A stretch of DNA of 64,000 nt from an uncultured Flavobacteriaceae bacterium (GCA_947486785.1 CANKUU010000011.1:58075-122074); one strand, 5' to 3'. Counted from the first letter of the stretch, positions 36,611-45,216 are shown. The notes: a model not told the origin generated them from the sequence alone. Numbers and translations: made by a program.

Positions 36611-37918
36611 TTAAACACGTTCAATCTTAGCACCAATAGCTCTTAATCTAGCGTCTATATTTTCGTAGCCTCTATCAATCTGCTCGATATTATGTATGAT
36701 AGAAGTACCTGTTGCAGATAATGCCGCAATAAGTAGTGAAACCCCTGCTCTAATATCTGGAGAAACCATCGTTGTTGCTTTTAAATTAGATTTAAAGTCA
36801 TGTCCCATAACTGCAGCGCGATGTGGATCACAGAGAATAATCTTAGCACCCATGTCAATCAATTTATCTACAAAAAACAAGCGACTTTCAAACATTTTTT
36901 GATGAATAACCACCTCTCCTCTAGCTTGGGTAGAAATAACTAGTATTATACTTAATAAATCTGGCGTTAATCCTGGCCAAGGGGCATCTGAGATTGTCAA
37001 AATTGAACCATCAATGTAGTTCTGAATTTCATACCCATTGGTGTGCTTAGGTATGTATATGTCATCATTTTTTCGCTCTAAAGTAATGCCTAATTTTCTA
37101 AAAGTTGATGGTATTTGACCTAAGTCATCCCAACTTACATTTTTTATGGTAAGTTCACTTTTGGTCATCGCTGCAAGACCTATCCAACTTCCAATTTCAA
37201 TCATATCTGGAAGCATCCTATGCTCGGTACCTACAAGACTATCAACACCCTGTATTGTTAACAAATTAGAACCTATACCAGAAATTTTGGCCCCCATTCG
37301 GTTCAACATTTTACAAAGTTGCTGTAAATAGGGTTCGCAGGCTGCATTATAAATAGTGGTTTCACCCTCTGCTAAAACCGCCGCCATAACAATATTTGCA
37401 GTACCAGTAACCGATGCTTCATCTAAAAGCATATAGGTACCTTTTAGCTTTTTTGCTTCTACGCCGTAAAAATATTCTTCTTTATTATACCTGAATTTTG
37501 CTCCTAGCTTTATAAATCCCTCAAAGTGGGTATCTAAGCGTCTTCGTCCAATTTTATCTCCCCCTGGTTTTGGTATATATCCTTTACCAAAACGAGCTAA
37601 TAATGGGCCAACCAACATAATAGAACCTCTAAGGCCTCTACCATCTTGCTTAAATTGATCAGATTGTAAATACTCTAGATTTACTTCATCTGCTTTAAAA
37701 ACATAACTGCCTTTATCCTTTTTAGTCACTTTTACACCCAAATTTTTTAAGAGGGCGATCAGTTTATTGACATCAATGATTTCAGGAATGTTTGTTATTA
37801 CAACCTCTTCTGAAGTTAGTAAAACCGCGCATAAAATTTGTAAAGCTTCATTTTTAGCACCCTGTGGCGTAATTTCCCCAGCGAGCTGGTGACCACCTTC
37901 AATTTTAAAAGTTCCCAT
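36611..37918 (-). CDS. murA: UDP-N-acetylglucosamine 1-carboxyvinyltransferase (MurA, Asp-type)
   Basis: A 435-residue EPSP-synthase-fold enzyme catalysing the first committed step of peptidoglycan synthesis, transfer of enolpyruvate from PEP to UDP-GlcNAc. The start MGTFKIEGGHQLAGEITPQGAKNEAL carries the conserved Lys-Asn. GLRGSIMLVGPLLARFGKG precedes the active-site loop PGGDKIGRRRLDTH near residue 117. In E. coli the loop carries Cys115, the target of fosfomycin; here the position is Asp, as in naturally resistant MurA proteins. It follows the DUF4290 gene by 17 bases on the same strand. Confidence 0.96.
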   Translation of the reverse strand: MGTFKIEGGHQLAGEITPQGAKNEALQILCAVLLTSEEVVITNIPEIIDVNKLIALLKNLGVKVTKKDKGSYVFKADEVNLEYLQSDQFKQDGRGLRGSIMLVGPLLARFGKGYIPKPGGDKIGRRRLDTHFEGFIKLGAKFRYNKEEYFYGVEAKKLKGTYMLLDEASVTGTANIVMAAVLAEGETTIYNAACEPYLQQLCKMLNRMGAKISGIGSNLLTIQGVDSLVGTEHRMLPDMIEIGSWIGLAAMTKSELTIKNVSWDDLGQIPSTFRKLGITLERKNDDIYIPKHTNGYEIQNYIDGSILTISDAPWPGLTPDLLSIILVISTQARGEVVIHQKMFESRLFFVDKLIDMGAKIILCDPHRAAVMGHDFKSNLKATTMVSPDIRAGVSLLIAALSATGTSIIHNIEQIDRGYENIDARLRAIGAKIERV

Positions 37919-37935
37919 TATAAGATGAAGAATTT

Positions 37936-38589
37936 TTAGTATCGCTTTTTGCCGCGATTGTTATTGTTTCGTTGGTTTTTTTTGTTGGAGTTTGTGCGAA
38001 CAGTCTTTGCCACTCTATTCTTTAAAAATTGTCCACTATCGGTCAATTTGGTATCTTCATCCAAGGCGATTTGACCATCGGACAACTCGAAAAGATGTGC
38101 AAATATTGCCTTATCGTCAACGGTATCTTTGTTCCAATTTAGGTAGCATTTTTTCATATGGTTTGCTATCGCGTATTCTAAACCATCACGCATATCACCT
38201 TTATCCCATTGAACTGCAACATCTACCATCCTTTTTATATTATTACCATAAAAACGATATTTCGGATGATTTTGAGGGTATTCCAAGGGTTCTGGTCGTT
38301 CTTGTAAATCTTCTTTTGAGGTTATAGGAAAAGGAGATTCAACATCTAATTTAAAATCAGACATGATAAACAATTGATCCCACAGCTTGTGCTGAAAATC
38401 TGGAACATCTCTTAAATGTGGTTGTAAATTGCCCATGACATCAATAATTGATTTGGCAATTTTGTTTCTTTCGTCTCTATCTTCTATAGAAACGGCATGA
38501 TCTACCATTTTTTGAAAATGACGACCATATTCAGGAATGATCAGGTGTGATCGTTCTGTATTATACTCTAAGTTTTCTACTAAATTCAA
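37936..38589 (-). CDS. DUF4290 domain protein
   Basis: A 217-residue soluble protein of the Bacteroidota-specific DUF4290 family, recognised from EYNTERSHLIIPEYGRHFQK, AKSIIDVMGNLQPHLRDVPD and YGNNIKRMVDVA. The C-terminal 20 residues are Lys/Arg/Asn-rich (NSNKKNQRNNNNRGKKRY), which suggests RNA or polyanion contact. It is co-directional with murA, 17 bases upstream. The function is unknown; constant pairing with murA in this phylum (as I recall) hints at envelope growth. Confidence 0.9.
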   Translation of the reverse strand: MNLVENLEYNTERSHLIIPEYGRHFQKMVDHAVSIEDRDERNKIAKSIIDVMGNLQPHLRDVPDFQHKLWDQLFIMSDFKLDVESPFPITSKEDLQERPEPLEYPQNHPKYRFYGNNIKRMVDVAVQWDKGDMRDGLEYAIANHMKKCYLNWNKDTVDDKAIFAHLFELSDGQIALDEDTKLTDSGQFLKNRVAKTVRTNSNKKNQRNNNNRGKKRY

Positions 38590-38644
38590 TATGAAATTTT
38601 TTACTTAACAAAAGGAAAGTTCTCTTATAACGTTTGCAAATTAG

Positions 38645-38652
38645 CAAAATTA
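38645..38652 (-). promoter_or_regulatory. Candidate -7 element for DUF4290-murA
   Basis: The minus strand reads TAATTTTG (TAnnTTTG), 55 bases before the DUF4290 start. There is no clear -33 TTG. Confidence 0.35.
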
Positions 38653-38668
38653 TAGAAGAACTGCACTA

Positions 38669-38956
38669 TTATAAAGATATTACTCCTTCAACCTTACCTA
38701 CTTCTTTGTATTTTCTTATTACCGAATCGGCATCTGTAAGGTTTACGGTTACTGAAACACTTGTATATTTTCCTTTCTTTGACTGTTTTGATTCTATTAC
38801 AGCCCCCATATTATCGAAAATATCATGAATTTGTTTAATTTTTTCTGCAGCCGTAGGCACAATAAACTTGTACAAATAATTAGAGGGCCAACTAGTCGTA
38901 TCTTCAAGTTGTGACTTTAATCTTTTATAAAACTCATCAGTTTTATCTGTATTCAT
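38669..38956 (-). CDS. DUF493 (YbeD-like) family protein
   Basis: A 95-residue protein with the DUF493/YbeD ferredoxin-like fold: FYKRLKSQLEDTTSWPSNYLYKFIVP, then SKKGKYTSVSVTVNLTDADSVI. YbeD is thought to be a small allosteric-type domain linked to lipoate metabolism in enterobacteria; the role in Bacteroidota is unknown. It is divergent from the AAA ATPase gene. Confidence 0.85.
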   Translation of the reverse strand: MNTDKTDEFYKRLKSQLEDTTSWPSNYLYKFIVPTAAEKIKQIHDIFDNMGAVIESKQSKKGKYTSVSVTVNLTDADSVIRKYKEVGKVEGVISL

Positions 38957-38970
38957 ACCTTAAATTTTAG

Positions 38971-38978
38971 CAAAGATA
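38971..38978 (-). promoter_or_regulatory. Candidate -7 element for the DUF493 gene
   Basis: The minus strand reads TATCTTTG, an exact TAnnTTTG, 15 bases before the ATG. Confidence 0.45.
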
Positions 38979-39041
38979 ACAGTTAATTTAGTATTTTTTA
39001 ATTAATACTGTTTGTTTACTTTTACACCAAATGAAAGGCTG

Positions 39042-39599
39042 TTGAAGACAAAAAAAATAGTAATAACAGGTAGTCCAAGTACTGGAAAAACATCTGTTAT
39101 TGAAAAACTTGAATCTTTGGGTTACTCATGCTTACATGAAGTAATTCGAGAAATGACTTTAGAAAGTAAAAGAGAAAACGAAACAATCAGGTTTAAATCG
39201 AATCCAATAATATCGGTTTCTGACCCAGAGGCTTTTAACAGTTCTATTTTAAAAGCACGTATTCAGCAATATCAATCTATAAGACACACTAAAGAGGCTT
39301 TGTTTTTTTTTGACAGAGGCATTCCCGATGTTTTAGCTTACATGGATTGTTTTAAACAAACATACACCATTAATTTTACTGAAGCATGCAAAAATCACCC
39401 CTATGACCTCATTTTATTGATGCCACCTTGGAAAGAAATATATGCAACAGATAATGAGAGATTTGAAACTTATGAAGAATCACTTTTAATTCACGAGTGC
39501 CTATATAACAGGTATCAACAATTGGGGTATGAGCCCACTCTGGTACCCAAACTAAGCATAAATGAAAGAGTTAATTTCATCTTAGATAGAATAAAGTGA
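39042..39599 (+). CDS. P-loop AAA_28-type ATPase / kinase-like protein
   Basis: A 185-residue P-loop NTPase. The start is placed at TTG 39042, giving MKTKKIVITGSPSTGKTSV, where the Walker A GSPSTGKTS follows directly as in relatives; the longer frame from 39012 adds an unlikely leader. Further segments are LHEVIREMTLESKRE, FFDRGIPDVLAYMD (lid and acidic motif) and YATDNERFETYEES. The layout is that of the AAA_28/NadR-like predicted ATPases, sometimes compared with deoxynucleoside kinases. The substrate is unknown. It overlaps recQ by 4 bases (GTGA). Confidence 0.8.
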   Translation: MKTKKIVITGSPSTGKTSVIEKLESLGYSCLHEVIREMTLESKRENETIRFKSNPIISVSDPEAFNSSILKARIQQYQSIRHTKEALFFFDRGIPDVLAYMDCFKQTYTINFTEACKNHPYDLILLMPPWKEIYATDNERFETYEESLLIHECLYNRYQQLGYEPTLVPKLSINERVNFILDRIK

Positions 39600-41497
39600 A
39601 AAAGAGTCCAAAGGAAATTTTAGAAGAATTTTGGGGCTTTAATGAGTTTAGAGGTTCGCAAGAGTTAATCATTAATGCGATTTTAGAAGGTAACGACGTA
39701 TTGGCGCTATTACCCACCGGAGGAGGAAAATCTATTTGTTTTCAAATACCTGCTTTAGCAAAAGAAGGTATTTGCATCGTAATTTCACCCTTAGTAGCTT
39801 TAATTCAGAACCAAGTAGATAACCTAAGACAAAAAGGAATTAAAGCAATTGCACTTACAGGAGGTATACCGGTAAACGAGGTGCACCAACTACTCGATAA
39901 CTGTACTTTTGGCAACTATAAGTTTTTGTATTTATCACCAGAACGTTTGCAGCAAGATATCGTTAAAGAACGTATTAAAAGAATGAAAGTTAACCTCATT
40001 GCCATAGATGAGGCACATTGCATATCACAATGGGGTCATGATTTTAGACCTGCGTATCTAGAATGTGCAGCAATAAGAACCATACTGCCCCAAGTACCAA
40101 TAATAGCATTAACTGCTACGGCTACAAAACAAGTTATATCTGATATCGTTACACATTTAAATTTTAATAACCCACACGTTTTTAAGGATTCTTTCTCACG
40201 AAAAAATATTGCTTTTAAAATTTTTTCAGAAAATGATAAAAGGTATCGTTTAAAAATGCTCTGCAAAAACCTAAAGCAGAGCGCTATAGTTTATGTAAGA
40301 ACGCGAAGACTCACCCAAGAAATAGCACAATATCTTATCAAAGAAGGTTTAACCGCTACCTATTACCATGGAGGTGTTTCTAAACAAGAGAAAGAAAAAA
40401 AAATGCAGCTCTGGTTAAAAGATGAAGTTAAAATAATGGTTGCTACTAATGCTTTTGGCATGGGTATCGACAAGCCAGATGTCTCTTTAGTTGTGCATTA
40501 TCAAATACCAGACTGTTTAGAAAATTATATTCAAGAAGCAGGCAGAGCAGGTAGAAATGGTCAGATTTCTGAAGCAGTTTTAATTACCAATAAAGTTGAT
40601 GAAGAATTAGTACAAAATCAATTTTTAGGCATTTTACCTAACATCGATTATATTAAACAGATTTATAAAAAACTCAACAATTATTTTCAAATCGCATATA
40701 ATGAAGGTAAAGACGAAATACATCAATTAAACTTCAATGCGTTTTGTTCTACTTACAAACTTAATACAATACTAACATACAACACACTTCAAATTTTAGA
40801 TCAAAATTCTGTAATTGCTCTTAATGAATCTTTTACCAAAAGATCCGAAGTGCAATTTTTAGCTTCAAAAAACCAATTGTTTAACTACTTAGACAGTCAA
40901 CCCAAATTAGCGCATATAATTCAAACATTATTAAGAACTTATGGAGGAGTTTTCGATTTCACTACCAAAATAAATTCTCATCTTATTGCCAAAAAATCAA
41001 ATGTTTCAGAAGCTAAAGTACATGAAACCTTAGAACAACTAAAGAAAGATGAAATTATCAATTACACTGCCCAACATAGCGATTTGGAAATTACTTTCTT
41101 AGTACCTCGTGAAGATAACACCACAATTAATCAATTTGCACATCAAGTTAAAGCACTACAAACTGTAAAAAAAGATAATTTAAATAAAATGCTCTCCTAC
41201 ATTAACAATAACAAAGTGTGCAGAAGTAAACAGCTGCTTCACTATTTTGGAGAGTATACCTCTGATACTTGTGGTATATGTGATATTTGTATTACTAAGA
41301 ATACTCAAGAGAATACTGAAACTGTTTCCAATGGAATTTTAAAAATACTAGAGAGCAGCAGCAGTACATCAAGACAGCTAATTGAGTTGTTATCTTTTTC
41401 AGATACCATTGTTTTAGAAACCATACAACAACTCTTAGAAGAAGAAATAATAAAAATTAATTCTAAAAATGAATATGAGCTCTACAAAATTAGATAA
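39596..41497 (+). CDS. recQ: RecQ-family ATP-dependent DNA helicase
   Basis: A 633-residue superfamily 2 3'-5' helicase starting at GTG in a GTGA overlap with the upstream stop. Motif I is LPTGGGKSICFQIP, motif II with the RecQ aromatic loop is IDEAHCISQWGHDFRPAY, motif III is ALTATATK and motif VI is QEAGRAGRNGQ. The RecQ-Ct zinc cluster is seen as CRSKQLLHYFGE and CGICDIC. I see no HRDC domain; the C-terminal 70 residues look like a winged helix. Bacteroidota usually have several RecQ paralogues and this is one of the shorter type. It is linked to the ATPase gene before it and fmt after it. Confidence 0.94.
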   Translation: MKKSPKEILEEFWGFNEFRGSQELIINAILEGNDVLALLPTGGGKSICFQIPALAKEGICIVISPLVALIQNQVDNLRQKGIKAIALTGGIPVNEVHQLLDNCTFGNYKFLYLSPERLQQDIVKERIKRMKVNLIAIDEAHCISQWGHDFRPAYLECAAIRTILPQVPIIALTATATKQVISDIVTHLNFNNPHVFKDSFSRKNIAFKIFSENDKRYRLKMLCKNLKQSAIVYVRTRRLTQEIAQYLIKEGLTATYYHGGVSKQEKEKKMQLWLKDEVKIMVATNAFGMGIDKPDVSLVVHYQIPDCLENYIQEAGRAGRNGQISEAVLITNKVDEELVQNQFLGILPNIDYIKQIYKKLNNYFQIAYNEGKDEIHQLNFNAFCSTYKLNTILTYNTLQILDQNSVIALNESFTKRSEVQFLASKNQLFNYLDSQPKLAHIIQTLLRTYGGVFDFTTKINSHLIAKKSNVSEAKVHETLEQLKKDEIINYTAQHSDLEITFLVPREDNTTINQFAHQVKALQTVKKDNLNKMLSYINNNKVCRSKQLLHYFGEYTSDTCGICDICITKNTQENTETVSNGILKILESSSSTSRQLIELLSFSDTIVLETIQQLLEEEIIKINSKNEYELYKIR

Positions 41498-42437
41498 ACT
41501 ACGTATCGTATTTATGGGTACACCCGACTTTGCCGTTGCAAGCTTAGCACGACTGGTAGAAAACAACTACCAGATCGTTGGGGTTATTACAGCTCCAGAT
41601 CGGCCAGCAGGAAGAGGAAGAAAGATACAACAGTCTGCCATAAAGAAATATGCTACTGAAGCTAAATTAAAAGTTCTACAACCAACCAACTTAAAGAGTG
41701 AGGCCTTTTTATCTGAATTAGCTAATTTAAGGGCCAACCTTAATATTGTAGTTGCTTTTAGAATGCTACCGAAAGTAGTTTGGAGCTTACCAAAATACGG
41801 CACTTTTAATCTACATGCCTCTCTTTTGCCACAATACAGGGGTGCTGCGCCCATTAATTGGGCCATTATTAACGGAGAAACGGAAACAGGAGTGACCACT
41901 TTTTTTATTGATGATAAAATAGATACTGGTGAAATAATACTTCAGGATAAAACCAAAATTAACGACTCAGATACCGCAGGTAGCTTACATGATAGATTGA
42001 TGGATCTTGGCGCCGAACTTGTCTTACAAACGGTTCAAAAAATACAACTTGGAAATGTTTCAAAAAAGAAGCAAAAGAGCGAAGAACCCTTAAAATCTGC
42101 ATTTAAAATACATAAAGAAACTTGTAAGATAAACTGGAATACCACAAAAGAAAACGTTTATAATCATATAAGAGGTTTAAGCCCTTACCCAGCGGCGTGG
42201 ACTACCTTAGTAAATGGTGAGGATAAATTATATTTGAAAATACATAGCATAATTCTCGAACATGAAGATCACAATCATTTAACGGGTAGTTTAATTTTTA
42301 ATAAAAAAGAGCTCAAAGTTGCTGTAGATGGAGGGTTCATAAATCTATTAGAAATTCAGCTTCCGGGAAAACGGAGAATGAAAACTATTGAGGTGCTAAA
42401 TGGTCTAAATTTAAAAGAAGATGCTCGTGTTGTGTAA
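41469..42437 (+). CDS. fmt: Methionyl-tRNA formyltransferase
   Basis: A 322-residue enzyme that formylates initiator Met-tRNA from 10-formyl-THF. The N-terminal domain has LRIVFMGTPDFAVAS, the catalytic region NLHASLLPQYRGAAPINWAI with the Asn-His pair, and GVTTFFIDDKIDTGEII. The C-terminal OB-like domain carries IRGLSPYPAAWT. The frame overlaps recQ by 29 bases; ATGs at 41469 and 41475 are both possible starts. Confidence 0.96.
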   Translation: MNMSSTKLDKLRIVFMGTPDFAVASLARLVENNYQIVGVITAPDRPAGRGRKIQQSAIKKYATEAKLKVLQPTNLKSEAFLSELANLRANLNIVVAFRMLPKVVWSLPKYGTFNLHASLLPQYRGAAPINWAIINGETETGVTTFFIDDKIDTGEIILQDKTKINDSDTAGSLHDRLMDLGAELVLQTVQKIQLGNVSKKKQKSEEPLKSAFKIHKETCKINWNTTKENVYNHIRGLSPYPAAWTTLVNGEDKLYLKIHSIILEHEDHNHLTGSLIFNKKELKVAVDGGFINLLEIQLPGKRRMKTIEVLNGLNLKEDARVV

Positions 42438-42539
42438 AGTACTGTTACCATTGAGCTGAACAAAACGGCTAAATAAACGCTACTTTATCAACAAACGCCC
42501 TTAGTTATCAACAAAATCAACGATTTACCCCGTATTCAC

Positions 42540-42569
42540 TTGTGTTGAATACAAATCCGTATAAATTTG
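42540..42569 (+). promoter_or_regulatory. Promoter of the HU gene
   Basis: TTG at 42540-42542 and TAAATTTG at 42562-42569 are 19 bases apart, matching the Bacteroidota -33/-7 arrangement. The ATG is 46 bases downstream. Confidence 0.65.
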
Positions 42570-42615
42570 TTATAGTTTAAAAAATATTTTTAACAACAAT
42601 TAATTGAATTACATT

Positions 42616-42888
42616 ATGAACAAAACAGAATTAATCGATGCAATGGCAGCCGATGCTGGAATAACAAAAGCAGCAGCAAAAAAGTCTTTAGAATCTTTTT
42701 TAGGAAATGTTGAAGGTTCTTTAAAAAAAGGTGACCGTGTTTCTTTAGTAGGTTTCGGATCTTGGTCTGTATCTAAAAGAAATGCAAGAGAAGGTAGAAA
42801 CCCTTCGACTGGTAAGACGATTCAAATAGCAGCTAAAAATGTTGTTAAGTTTAAAGCAGGTGCTGATTTAGGTAAAGCGGTAAACTAG
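42616..42888 (+). CDS. hup: HU-family DNA-binding protein
   Basis: A 90-residue histone-like protein. The start at 42616 (MNKTELIDAMA) is the family N-terminus. SLVGFGSWSVSKRNAREGRNPSTGKTIQI contains the GF motif and the beta-arm with the Pro that intercalates DNA (RNPSTG), and VKFKAGADLGKAVN is the C-terminal helix. HU bends and compacts DNA. It is a monocistronic gene with a good promoter and terminator, as expected for a highly expressed protein. Confidence 0.96.
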   Translation: MNKTELIDAMAADAGITKAAAKKSLESFLGNVEGSLKKGDRVSLVGFGSWSVSKRNAREGRNPSTGKTIQIAAKNVVKFKAGADLGKAVN

Positions 42889-42912
42889 TTGTTCGTATGA
42901 ACACCACATAGT

Positions 42913-42948
42913 AAAAAGCGTAGGGCATTTTATATCCTACGCTTTTTT
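42913..42948 (+). terminator. Rho-independent terminator of the HU gene
   Basis: AAAAAGCGTAGG and CCTACGCTTTTTT pair around an 11-base loop, followed by T-rich DNA, 25 bases after the stop. Confidence 0.9.
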
Positions 42949-43013
42949 GTTTTTCGTCATATTTTGAAATTCTCAATAAAAATAGTAACTTCGATAAGAT
43001 AGTAAAACATAAC

Positions 43014-43577
43014 ATGATTATTTCAGAACCAAAAAAAGGAGTGCTTCTAATTGCTGAGCCAAGCATTATGGGTGATATGTCTTTCAATAGATCTGTAATT
43101 CTTTTGGCCGAGCATAGTGATGAAGATGGCTCTGTTGGTTTTATATTAAATAAGCCCTTAGAGTATACTATAAATGACCTTATTTTAGAAATTGAAATTC
43201 CTTTTCGCGTATATAACGGTGGTCCTGTTGAACAAGATAATTTATACTTCATACATAAAGTACCCGCTTTAATTGAAGATAGTGTTGAAATAGCCGATGG
43301 TATTTATTGGGGTGGTAATTTTGATAAAGCAATAGAATTAATCAATAATAAAATAATTACTGAAGAAGACATCCGGTTCTTTTTAGGGTACTCGGGATGG
43401 GAGGCTTCACAACTTATTGAAGAACTCTCCTTAAAATCTTGGGTTTTACTCGAAAATCAATATCAAAGTGGCATTATCCAAAAATCTTCTGTGGCCTTTT
43501 GGAAAGAAAAAATGTTAGAACTTGGTGGCGATTATTTACTTTGGTCAAATGCACCTAAAAACCCAAGTTTAAACTAG
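43014..43577 (+). CDS. YqgE/AlgH family protein
   Basis: A 187-residue soluble protein of the UPF0301 family: KKGVLLIAEPSIMGDMSFNRSVILLAEH at the start, then SVGFILNKPLEYTIND, VYNGGPVEQDNLYFIH and FLGYSGWEASQLIEEL. The molecular function is not established; AlgH was named for an effect on alginate production in Pseudomonas. It is a single gene, convergent with the class IV aminotransferase. Confidence 0.93.
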   Translation: MIISEPKKGVLLIAEPSIMGDMSFNRSVILLAEHSDEDGSVGFILNKPLEYTINDLILEIEIPFRVYNGGPVEQDNLYFIHKVPALIEDSVEIADGIYWGGNFDKAIELINNKIITEEDIRFFLGYSGWEASQLIEELSLKSWVLLENQYQSGIIQKSSVAFWKEKMLELGGDYLLWSNAPKNPSLN

Positions 43578-43632
43578 TCCTTAGTTATTTAAGGGGGTAA
43601 ATTAGGTTATTACACACTAAAAATATCCGTTT

Positions 43633-44508
43633 TTACTGCTTTTTTAAGCCGGTTGAACTTAACCTTGATAGCGCATTTAATTTGCCAATCAAATTTTTAG
43701 CAACCTCATTTTGATACTCTTTTTTGCGATAATGGGTTATAGGGCGAATACCCAAAATACTATTAGTAATAAACAGTTCGTCTGCCTTTTGTAAATCAAA
43801 CGGAGAAATTGATGCTTCCTGCAACTCATAATCGTCTACTTTTTTCAATATTTCTAGTAGCTTTTTTCTCAAAATTCCGTTTAAACAACCATCCTGAAGT
43901 GGTGGCGTCGTGATTAGATTAGCCTTCACCATAAAAATATTGCCATTAAGTACTTCTACGACCTGCTTTTGATGATTTAGTAAAATACAATTATTATAGC
44001 CATTTTCGCTTGCAAAAATACTTCCTACGACATTTATAATTCTATTGCTGGTTTTTATTGTGGACAACATATTTGCATTCACATAAAAGTCTTTAAAAAG
44101 CTCAACTTTATATTCCTCTTCTTTTAAGATGTAAAAAGGACTATGTAATGCTTCAGATTCAATACAAAATGAAATGTCATTTGTAATCGGAAGATATAGT
44201 CCACCATTATTTCGAAAAACAGTTAACCTAACTCTAGCTGGCTTTGTTTCTTGCTTATTAGATTGAATAGTTTTTAGAATCTCAGCTTCGAGAAATTCTA
44301 ATGTAAAATTCATAGGAATTTCCATTCGTAAAATACGCATGGAAGCCATTAGCCTGAGATAATGGTCTTCCCAAAATATCACAGCACCATCTACTACACG
44401 AATACTTTCGAAAAGAGCATCGCCGTAGCGTAAACCTCTATTCTCGTGATTTAAAAAATTTTTATCTGAAGCGACTAGCTTCCCATTAAAATTGATCAAT
44501 TTCTCCAT
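43633..44508 (-). CDS. Class IV PLP aminotransferase / aminodeoxychorismate lyase-like
   Basis: A 291-residue fold-type IV PLP enzyme. The start at 44508 (MEKLINFNGKLV) matches the family; an ATG six codons upstream lies inside a hairpin. The catalytic Lys is in STIKTSNRIIN, with Glu in QVVEVLNGNIF and the phosphate-binding TTPPLQDGCLNGILRK. It could be 4-amino-4-deoxychorismate lyase (PabC, folate) or a branched-chain/D-amino-acid aminotransferase; sequence by eye does not decide. The RNA leader directly before the ATG carries a terminator-like hairpin. Confidence 0.85.
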   Translation of the reverse strand: MEKLINFNGKLVASDKNFLNHENRGLRYGDALFESIRVVDGAVIFWEDHYLRLMASMRILRMEIPMNFTLEFLEAEILKTIQSNKQETKPARVRLTVFRNNGGLYLPITNDISFCIESEALHSPFYILKEEEYKVELFKDFYVNANMLSTIKTSNRIINVVGSIFASENGYNNCILLNHQKQVVEVLNGNIFMVKANLITTPPLQDGCLNGILRKKLLEILKKVDDYELQEASISPFDLQKADELFITNSILGIRPITHYRKKEYQNEVAKNLIGKLNALSRLSSTGLKKQ

Positions 44509-44538
44509 AAAAAAAACCCTAACCATTTAGTTAGGGTT
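44509..44538 (-). terminator. Hairpin with T-run ending exactly at the next start codon
   Basis: On the minus strand AACCCTAAC, a 6-base loop and GTTAGGGTT form a 9-bp stem followed by T-rich sequence that runs straight into the ATG at 44508. It is a terminator for the START-like gene or an attenuator for the aminotransferase gene. Confidence 0.7.
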
Positions 44539-44566
44539 CAAATATAATACTAAAGTTACTACCACA

Positions 44567-44950
44567 TCAAGTAGAACCAAGAACTTGTTTTAAATCAGAA
44601 ACCTGATTCGTCCATAACATTTTTGCTTCTTCAACTTCATCCTCTTCAGCAAAGTCTGTTATAAATAAAGAAACGTCTTTAGTTATTTCATCGACAATAA
44701 TCTTCATTTCAAAATACGTATCATCCTCACTTTCTTCCCAAGAAAATTTAACAAAATCATCACTTTTTTTCTTCAATAGCCTTGCCTCTTCTTCTGAGCC
44801 ATCCCAAATGAAGCTAAACAGTTCACCTCTAGAATTTACGTTATCTGCGAACCATTCAGATAGCCCTGATGGCGTAGCTAAATATTGATATAGCATGTGA
44901 GGAGAGGATTGAATTACAAACTCAATTTCAAATTTTATTTTATCGCTCAT
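44567..44950 (-). CDS. START-like (SRPBCC/AHSA1) domain protein
   Basis: A 127-residue protein with helix-grip fold signs: KFEIEFVIQSSPHMLYQYLATP, SGLSEWFADNVN, LFSFIWDGSEEEARLL and a strongly acidic C-terminal half. The start at 44950 (MSDKIKFEIEF) is chosen because the 18 extra upstream codons look non-coding. The ligand and role are unknown. The stop is followed within 30 bases by a hairpin with a T-run. Confidence 0.85.
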   Translation of the reverse strand: MSDKIKFEIEFVIQSSPHMLYQYLATPSGLSEWFADNVNSRGELFSFIWDGSEEEARLLKKKSDDFVKFSWEESEDDTYFEMKIIVDEITKDVSLFITDFAEEDEVEEAKMLWTNQVSDLKQVLGST

Positions 44951-45034
44951 TTTTAAATTGTATGATGTGGCAATATATATATTAATTGTAGGATAAAAAA
45001 ACAAAAAAGCTAGAATAATTTTACCAAATATTAG

Positions 45035-45065
45035 TTGAAGAACAAATAATTTAACTTTATATTTG
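45035..45065 (+). promoter_or_regulatory. Promoter of the tRNA gene
   Basis: TTG (45035-45037) and TATATTTG (45058-45065) are 20 bases apart, an excellent Bacteroidota promoter. The mature tRNA begins 23 bases downstream. Confidence 0.75.
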
Positions 45066-45087
45066 CCATCTCAAATTTGAGAAGCTT

Positions 45088-45161
45088 GGCGAGGTAGCTC
45101 AGCTGGTTAGAGCGTCGGATTCATAATCCGGAGGTCGTGGGATCGTGCCCCACTCTCGCTA
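45088..45161 (+). tRNA. tRNA-Met (CAT anticodon), unusual T-loop
   Basis: A 74-base cloverleaf can be drawn: acceptor GGCGAGG with TCTCGCT (two G-U pairs), D-arm GCTC/GAGC, anticodon stem TCGGA/TCCGG with loop TTCATAA, variable AGGTC, T-stem GTGGG/CCCAC and discriminator A. The anticodon is CAT. There are no three consecutive G-C pairs in the anticodon stem, so it is not an initiator; elongator Met is likelier than Ile with a lysidine-modified C34, but both are possible. The T-loop is ATCGTGC instead of the near-universal TTCRANY. CCA is not encoded. A promoter precedes it and a strong hairpin follows. Confidence 0.88.
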
Positions 45162-45167
45162 CAAGTG

Positions 45168-45216
45168 ATTAGCCACGTAAATAAGGGGTTTAACAACTTA
45201 TTACGTGGCTAATTTT
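45168..45216 (+). terminator. Rho-independent terminator after the tRNA
   Basis: ATTAGCCACGTAAATAAG pairs with CTTATTACGTGGCTAAT (one bulged base), followed by TTTTATT. It starts 6 bases after the tRNA. Confidence 0.85.

Noticed and set aside
41469..41497. Frameshift between recQ and fmt
   Set aside because: The 29-base overlap joins two complete proteins in different frames, each with normal ends; it is ordinary coupling.
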